DNA of 64,000 nucleotides from NCBI GenBank assembly GCA_026874595.1, contig CM049308.1:38806027-38870026 (forward strand), read 5' to 3'. Numbering within the stretch: the first letter of the stretch is position 1; each line of letters begins with the position of its first letter. Position numbers and translations under genes: made by a program. The stretch comes from Sipunculus nudus. Its lineage: Eukaryota; Annelida; Sipuncula; Golfingiida; Sipunculidae. Below are positions 57,961 to 64,000 of this stretch, one piece after another. The notes beneath the pieces were generated by a model, which had not been told where the DNA came from, did no database searches, and saw nothing but the letters and a program-made list of their open reading frames with translations.

Positions 57961-58636
57961 TTTTCAGCAAAATCTGTATATTATATTTTGCATTAATTTG
58001 CTGAAAGACAATGCAATGAACCAAGGCTTAAGTGGTTTCTTTGCTTAATGCTTACACCGAAATATATCAACCTGCTTTCTTTTTATCTGGGAGAGTTGTC
58101 AATTTTGCATCAGACCTGCTTATTCCATGACAATTTACAGTACATTAACGAAAAATTTGATACTTTTGGTATATATTTTTCTGGGCCTATCTTTTTTACA
58201 TTGGCAGCTATTCGTTACGCGTACAAGAGACTTTAACGACATATGCATGTGTATACAAATAACGCATGTGTCTGTTAACATGCATTAGACTAAACCCTCA
58301 AACGACTACACTGAATAAACATCGTGTTTCACGATGTCGCCTGAGTTTTAACTAATACAAAGCATTTTTCATATAATTTCACGGTAGAATGGTTCTGTAT
58401 ACAATCGTTATATCTACGTTATTTTCGAAGCAATGAAGCTGTCGGACCTATATTGTTTATCATGAAAAATATTTTTTTTTTATTTCTAAAATAGAATAAT
58501 TTTTCTTTCTATGTTGATATTTTGAGGGAGGTTGTTCATGGAGAATTCTAGCAGAAGTTATCTTTATAACTTTTAAGTGAACACATGGCAAAAGTTCCTG
58601 CAAAAACCTTAGGATTATAATATGCATCGTTTAGTT
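57961..58636. other. AT-rich spacer
   Basis: One open frame (58,048-58,236) has no recognisable domain. Nothing else is supported. Confidence 0.5.
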
Positions 58637-59899
58637 TGTTACGGAACCTAATATAAACAGATCACGTATGCGTGATGAACACAAATTCTGTAACGGACAT
58701 ACAAAAAATCAGATTCTGTAACACTAGGCAGCGGGAAATGTCTAGGGGAATGAATGAAGAAGTCAGTGTTTTTTTGTTAACAAATAACTATAATTTATTC
58801 TTAAAACAACCCTAACAATACAATACACTAAATCAATACAATTATACAGTAAAACAGCGGTATAACAACAAGTCCATACAATCACATAGAAAAACAATGC
58901 GCACAGTATACCTGGATACCAACACAATCACAACGATAAGTCCTTTAAATGTAAACTCCCGGAGAATGACAGTCCAGTGGAAAGTTCTTGCAACAACCCA
59001 GAAAGTAAACTGAAGTCCAAATGCATAAATCCAGGAGAAAGTCTTTGAAAATGTATAGTTGCCGCATTCTTCAGATAAGGTCTTGACACACGCTTCTGCG
59101 TCCGCTGGAATCTTCTCTGCTTCTAAAAAACAGCCCCTTTATATAGCTTCAAACCCCAAGCTGAGAATTTTCCACTTCTTGAACAGACTATAAGGACTAG
59201 GGCCCTGCGCGGGGCGGGTTTTGATCAGCAGCCCGCGGGGGGCCCGCACAGTATTCTTTGCGGGGCGGGATACAGCTAAGAAAGTGCGGGGCGGTGCGGG
59301 CCGTGATGAAGTCCATGCGGGGCGGGGCGGGCTGCAGGTTGATGATCTGGCAGTTCAGTAGAACATGAATATAAAATTATACTATCATTTGAAGACATAT
59401 GTTGTATACAATGTCTTCAGGTGTCGTAAAAATAGTTATATAAAAAAATGAATTTGAATGAATTTCAATTCGGTCGGTCTTTTTACCGAGCGCTACCGAG
59501 CGTACCGAGCGCTACCGAGCGGTAGGACTTTTTACCGAGCGCTACCCTGGATTCACACCAGGCATCGCTTTGACCAGCATGGACTACCGAGCGCTCGGAC
59601 TTTTTACCGAGCGCTACCCTGCCCTAACAACGGGCAGTGTTTTTACATACTCGGGACTACCGAGCGTTAGTGAGTTTTTACCGAGCGCTACCATCGCGCA
59701 CATGACAACTATTTTTTTTACCAAATTAAGCACAAAACACCACATTTAGTAAAAAGCATGTTTCTTAGTTAATCCAGCATACAAAATAATTAACGATGTC
59801 TACACCCTGGATGAGATCGATGATTTCTCACCAAACTTGTAACAACTTTTACATAATCTTTTTGAATGACGGTTTGACGGTTATATATCGATTACCGAT

Positions 59900-59931
59900 A
59901 GGCCTATATATATATATATATATGCCTATAT

Positions 59932-59988
<57 letters not shown>

Positions 59989-60012
59989 CCGATATATATA
60001 TATATAGGTCTA

Positions 60013-60044
<32 letters not shown>

Positions 60045-60062
60045 AAGATATATAAATATATT
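59900..60062. repeat. (TA)n field inside the foldback element
   Basis: Several TA runs separated by GCC, AAA and ACC interruptions. Confidence 0.95.
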
Positions 60063-60205
60063 ACGATAAACATACATATAAATTCGACATATATATGTGT
60101 AAAAACATTTATTCATATATCACTAGGCCTATATAAATATAATATTTAAGTTAAAATTATGCTATATATTTATATATAATAGAATATATTTATATACATA
60201 TAAAT

Positions 60206-60535
60206 GAGAGAGAGAGAGAGCAAAAGAGAGAGAGAGTAAAGAAATAAAGGAATAAACAGCGCTATACCATATATAATATTTATCCGATACAGGCTATAAA
60301 GGAGAGATAGAAAGGATGAAAGAGAGAAAAAGAAAGAGAGACAGAGAGAGAGAAGAAACTGAATTAAAGGGAAAGGTAATAACGACCTATACTATATATA
60401 ATATTTATCCGATATATGTAGGAGAGAGAAAGAAAGAAAGAGAAAAAGAGAGAGATAAAGAAAGAAAGGGAGAGAGAAAGAAAGAAAGAGAGACAGTAAG
60501 AGAAAGAGAGAAAAAAGAGAGAAGAACCGGAATAA
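60206..60535. repeat. GA-rich polypurine stretch
   Basis: AGAGAGAG and GAAAGAAAGAGA runs with two similar units (AAGGTAATAACGACCTATAC and GAATAAACAGCGCTATACC contexts before ATATATAATATTTATCCGAT), showing a tandem duplication of about 125 bp. Open frames here are repeat artefacts. Confidence 0.8.
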
Positions 60536-61102
60536 GAGGGAATGTAATCAAAAATACATATATATTCAATGAGGGTGTGTTATATTATAAAAATTAATAT
60601 ACGATTTACTGCTGATGTATAGATTACATATATTATATTTTTATATAGCATGATTGATATATATATATGGGAAAGATAACATAAGCATTGCTTTTTCATG
60701 TTATATAAACAAATACAATGTAAATAATTGAATATGATATTTTGTGTTGAATGCGGTTAAAACAACATAATTTTTCATGTGCGTGATGGTAGCGCTCGGC
60801 AAAAAGTCCCTAGTGCTAGATAGTCCTAAGATGTTTGAAGTATGTAAGAACACTTCCCGTTGTAAGAGCAGGGTAGCGCTCGGTAAAAAGTCCCCAGCAC
60901 TCGGTAGCCCCATTTGGTTCAGAGCAATTACGGGTGTGACCCCAGGGTAGCGATCGGTAAAAAGTCCGAGCGCTCGGTAGTCCACGCTGGTCAAAGGGAT
61001 GGCTGGTGTGAATCCAGGGTAGCGCTCGGTAAAAAGTTCTACCGAGCGCTAGCGCTCGGTAGCGCTCGGTAGCGCTCGGTAAAAAGACCGACCCTTTCAA
61101 TT

Positions 61103-62049
61103 TATACCTGTTAACCCCTTACACTCACTAACAGTTGTAACAACACTGTGCAAATGATGCATCATTTTTCTGATTTTAAACAATTGTCCTTGCAATGGAA
61201 GCTGGTCATAACTTTGTTTAAAGATACCTGGCCTGATGTTGTATATATGGACTGTAACCCTGTACTTGTGTCAGATCTCACATATTACATAATATGGCAA
61301 GGAGTGAAGCAAGGACTTGATTACCTTTGATTTTGTGATAGAAAGTGTGTGGCTACAGCTGGCTCTGTAGGTGACTCAATTGACCTAGAAATCCTCAAAG
61401 TCTAAGGTGGACTCCTTATCTGATTGTAACTCCATGTGCTGTCTATAATTGTAACTGACATTGACCACTGGCTGGTCCAGTCCCTGCTTGGGCACAGCGT
61501 AATTTGGTGATGATTGCTATAAGAAACAAGGCTCTGGTCATGTCTATCTCAATGAACATCCTGAACCTATAACCACATTGGTCAGATTACCCCTTTACTC
61601 CCTTGAACTAATAAGTCTCAGTATCAGCTAATTAGCAGATTATAACTGAACAAAATTTTAACCAGCAACACATCTCAGTAGTTTGATGGCTTGTGAATAG
61701 CCGATACTATTCTAAAGGGTAACTTGGGTAAACATACTTCGAAGAAATCTAATTTTTTTCTTTACTTTTTTTATATATATTAAAGTAGAAACAGACACAA
61801 TAAACCAAAGTGTTTATTTATTTCCCCAGGAAAATATGAAAACATATTTAAAGTGTGTTAAATTATTATGTATATATTAAATCCATTTATTTATTATGGT
61901 TGGAATGATTGCAAAAACGTACTGAAATTAATTTTTCATTCCAATCATCAAACATTTCATATATATTAATAATAAGTGTGGCTTATATATGTGCTGTAAA
62001 ATAATCTTCATATGTTAACCTTTGGATCCTAAAACTTTTTTATTATTAT
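61103..62049. other. Interior of the hAT-like element, right side
   Basis: Unique-looking sequence with one short frame (61,148-61,330) and no recognisable domain. It could be captured host DNA, but nothing supports a gene. Confidence 0.45.
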
Positions 62050-62491
62050 TTTGCGGGCTGGACTGCGCGCCGAAAACTTGAAAAATGCGGGGCGGGGCGG
62101 GTGCGGGCTGAAAGAAAATTTTGCGGGGCGGGTGCGGGCTGAAAGAATTATAGTAACTGCGGGGCAGGGCGGGCCGAATTTTTTTCTTTGAGTGCGGGGC
62201 GGGCTGCGGGATGACAGGGCATGATGCGGGGCGGGTGCGGGTTCAATTTTTCGGCCCGCGCAGGGCCTTAATAAGGACCCTACTCAACAGTAAACACGCG
62301 TTTCAGGAATTCTCTAGAAAAAATCGCCGTGCCTCTACACACCATGGTTTACACGTGAATTCGCCCCAAGCCAGCAAGACAACAAGAGTTCAACCAGTAC
62401 GGATTAAACATAGAATGTAATACGCTGCCAGACACGAGTGCCACAACAGGAGTTACGCCCGTGTCACATAATAAAAAGAGCACCTGTAACA

Positions 62492-62925
62492 AGTTCCTAT
62501 CAGCTCATTACAAACATATGCATCAGATCCCTGGATTTTCTACGGGAGCAGCTAGTAGATTTTATTACGGAATATCATGTTGGCAGTCATGGGATATATG
62601 ATATCATGGAATATTTTGACTATGGTGGGATATTGTTATATTATTATGTTGGCAGCAATTTCCTTAGTGAAACCTTAAACCCGATCAGCATTACAGCGAC
62701 TAGCAGTGAATACTTAGTACTATCACTGTACTGTTTCACTTTATTACTTAATTGCCCTGCGCACAACTCTGTATGCGATACCACTCCCGCTTAATCACTC
62801 GCTTAATCAAACAATTAGGCTCGCTTCACTCGTGCATGTATGACGGCACACGTTAATTGTCCACCAATTGAGCCACACAAATGAAGAAATATAAACCAGG
62901 ATTCATAACAATATTTTTTAACATG

Positions 62926-63005
<80 letters not shown>

Positions 63006-63600
63006 GAGTTATCCTCCGTTGTAAAGTGCTCTATGGCCTCCAGACTAGGCCAGAGCGGTATATTTTTTAATTGGTTTCTCATTACAGCACTTTCATCTAA
63101 AAAGGCTGATATAGAGTACGGCATTCTGCAGAAATACTTGTATCGTACTTATTTCACTTAATTCCTTTTTAGCGCAGCTGACTGTAAGTCAACTGAGGTA
63201 TAGGAATGGCGCTTTGTGCTTTGTATGCTTTCGTTTGGTCGTCCGGCAGTCCGTTAGCAGGGCACAAATCGTAACTGCTGGTCCTAGAAACTTCTTAGTG
63301 AACATCCAGTGAGGTCAATAAAATATCTTCTTGGAAACCTGAAATTCGGTCACTGCAACCTATATTCTCCCAGCAAGGGGCTTGAAAATATCCCCCAAGA
63401 ATATTAAAAAAATTGATACAAAACCTCCAATATCTTTATAATTAATGCATGGATTTCATGAATCTTGCGTTGAATATTGACCCAGACTAGTTTTGTCAGT
63501 TCCCTAAAAGTATCCTGTATTTTTTTTTTTGTTATTTTAATGAATATTTTTTCTATTTTTTTTTGCTATAAAATGACTACAGTTTCTCAGCTGTGATTAC
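62492..63600. other. Spacer with minisatellite and (CA)n(TA)n
   Basis: Minisatellite units of the GATATATGATATCATGGAAT type lie at 62,560-62,650. A (CA)n(TA)n run occupies 62,926-63,000. No gene is seen. Confidence 0.7.
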
Positions 63601-64000
63601 ATTTAGTGTCCCAAAACCTTGTGTGTTTATTGATCACGAGTGGATGCCATATAGTTATCACCCTGTCTGTCTGTCTGTTTGGCTTTCTGTCTGTCAATCA
63701 GGTCATCCACACAAATTTGTTTCCAGATGATAACTCCAGGTTGTATTGACACATGGATTTCAAACCTGATTTACATATGGCCCACAACTAAAGCAAGTAC
63801 CTATACAATTTTGGGGTCAAGGTCACAGGACTCACTTATTTAAAAAGATTATGGCTGCATTTTAAGCCAAGCTTTTCATCCCAAACTTTCCAATTGCGCA
63901 TTTAGCTGCCTTGGCAGTATGGGGAGAGCATACATGAATTTGGGGTCACAAGGTCAAAGGTCAAGGTCACAAGGGCCATCTCGTCAAAAATTGTTTCCAG
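63600..64000. repeat. Dispersed repeat with CTGTCTGT and GGTCAAGGTCAC motifs
   Basis: CCTGTCTGTCTGTCTGTTTG, TTTCCAGATGATAACTCCAGG and repeated GGTCAAGGTCAC / GGTCAAAGGTCAAGGTCAC words. This wording is familiar from repeats scattered in bivalve genomes. The element runs off the window, so its class is open. Confidence 0.6.

Larger units (their letters stand above)
59471..61094. mobile_element. Foldback element built of AGCGCT-rich inverted repeats
   Basis: It is flanked by the 8-bp duplication TTTCAATT (59,463-59,470 and 61,095-61,102). Both ends read GGTCGGTCTTTTTACCGAGC inwards and continue for about 230-310 bp as imperfect inverted repeats made of TACCGAGCGCTACC and GGACTTTTTACCGAGCGC modules (59,471-59,693 and 60,785-61,094). 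The interior (59,700-60,780) is TA microsatellite and GA-rich DNA with no gene. Confidence 0.85.
59198..62270. mobile_element. hAT-like non-autonomous DNA transposon
   Basis: Its ends are TAGGGCCCTGCGCGGGGC and, reverse-complemented, TAAGGCCCTGCGCGGGCC. It is flanked by the 8-bp duplication ATAAGGAC (59,190-59,197 and 62,271-62,278). Both subterminal regions (59,198-59,345 and 62,050-62,270) carry many GCGGGGCGGG/GTGCGGGC repeats, in striking contrast to the AT-rich surroundings. No transposase is visible. The 8-bp duplication and TA-G-G terminus fit the hAT superfamily. Confidence 0.82.
58637..62491 (-). mobile_element. Solo LTR of the gypsy family, interrupted by a hAT-like element
   Basis: On the minus strand it runs from TGTTACAGGTGCTC to TAGGTTCCGTAACA. 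The LTR portions are 58,637-59,197 and 62,279-62,491. AGTT flanks both ends (58,633-58,636 and 62,492-62,495), a 4-bp target duplication like the ATAT of the full element. No internal region is present, so this is a solo LTR left by LTR-LTR recombination. Confidence 0.85.

Noticed and set aside
60316-60597. 93-codon frame rich in Lys, Arg and Glu
   Set aside because: It comes from a GA-rich repeat inside the foldback element.
59471-61094. CRISPR-like array of regularly repeated GGTAGCGCTCGGTAAAAAGTC
   Set aside because: Repeats are irregular, inverted between the two arms and bounded by target duplications; this is an animal foldback transposon.

Overview
The window is AT-rich animal nuclear DNA: spliced genes with small phase-1 exons and GT-AG introns, many (TA)n microsatellites, LTR, non-LTR, hAT-like, piggyBac and tRNA-SINE remnants, and a right-hand edge containing a GGTCAAAGGTCA-type repeat of a kind common in molluscs. 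It suggests a lophotrochozoan, most likely a bivalve mollusc. The species cannot be fixed from the sequence. There is no bacterial or organellar content.

The only intact host genes I can support are two same-direction (minus strand) copies of one 15-exon gene for a large secreted cysteine-rich protein. Copy A has its promoter near 12.6 kb and its last exon at 0.2 kb. Copy B has its promoter near 47.55 kb and its last exon at 36.6 kb. Joining exons by splice signals and phase gives a protein of about 835-865 residues: signal peptide, four Kunitz-type domains, then three rounds of [antistasin-like exon, five-cysteine exon, Kunitz exon]. The last antistasin exon is expanded to six repeats. Exons are almost identical between copies while most introns differ by substitutions and indels. 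The homologous block continues upstream (about 12.6-19.6 kb versus 47.6-51.5 kb), so the unit of duplication is about 15-20 kb with an offset near 36.4 kb. True tandem duplication and uncollapsed haplotypes in an assembly are both possible.

Between the copies (20.6-36.4 kb) lies transposon-derived DNA. A Ty3/gypsy-type LTR element (20,629-30,640) has a tRNA-Pro primer site, a broken gag, a protease fragment, an integrase fragment placed before the reverse transcriptase, and no visible RNase H. Its right LTR is split by a non-LTR retrotransposon (26,178-30,411). Downstream are a decayed gypsy integrase, a tRNA-derived SINE head, a LINE remnant and long unassigned AT-rich stretches.

To the right of copy B (51.5-64 kb) are a piggyBac transposase pseudogene, AT microsatellite fields, an approximately 840-bp diverged tandem duplication, and a three-layer nest: a minus-strand solo LTR of the same gypsy family (58,637-62,491), split by a hAT-like element with an 8-bp target duplication (59,198-62,270), itself split by a foldback element with an 8-bp target duplication (59,471-61,094). 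The last 400 bp belong to a dispersed repeat.

Comparing the copies also exposes insertion polymorphisms, including a TA-flanked MITE in copy A whose empty site is visible in copy B. All coordinates and splice choices were read by eye; no alignment or database search was run.
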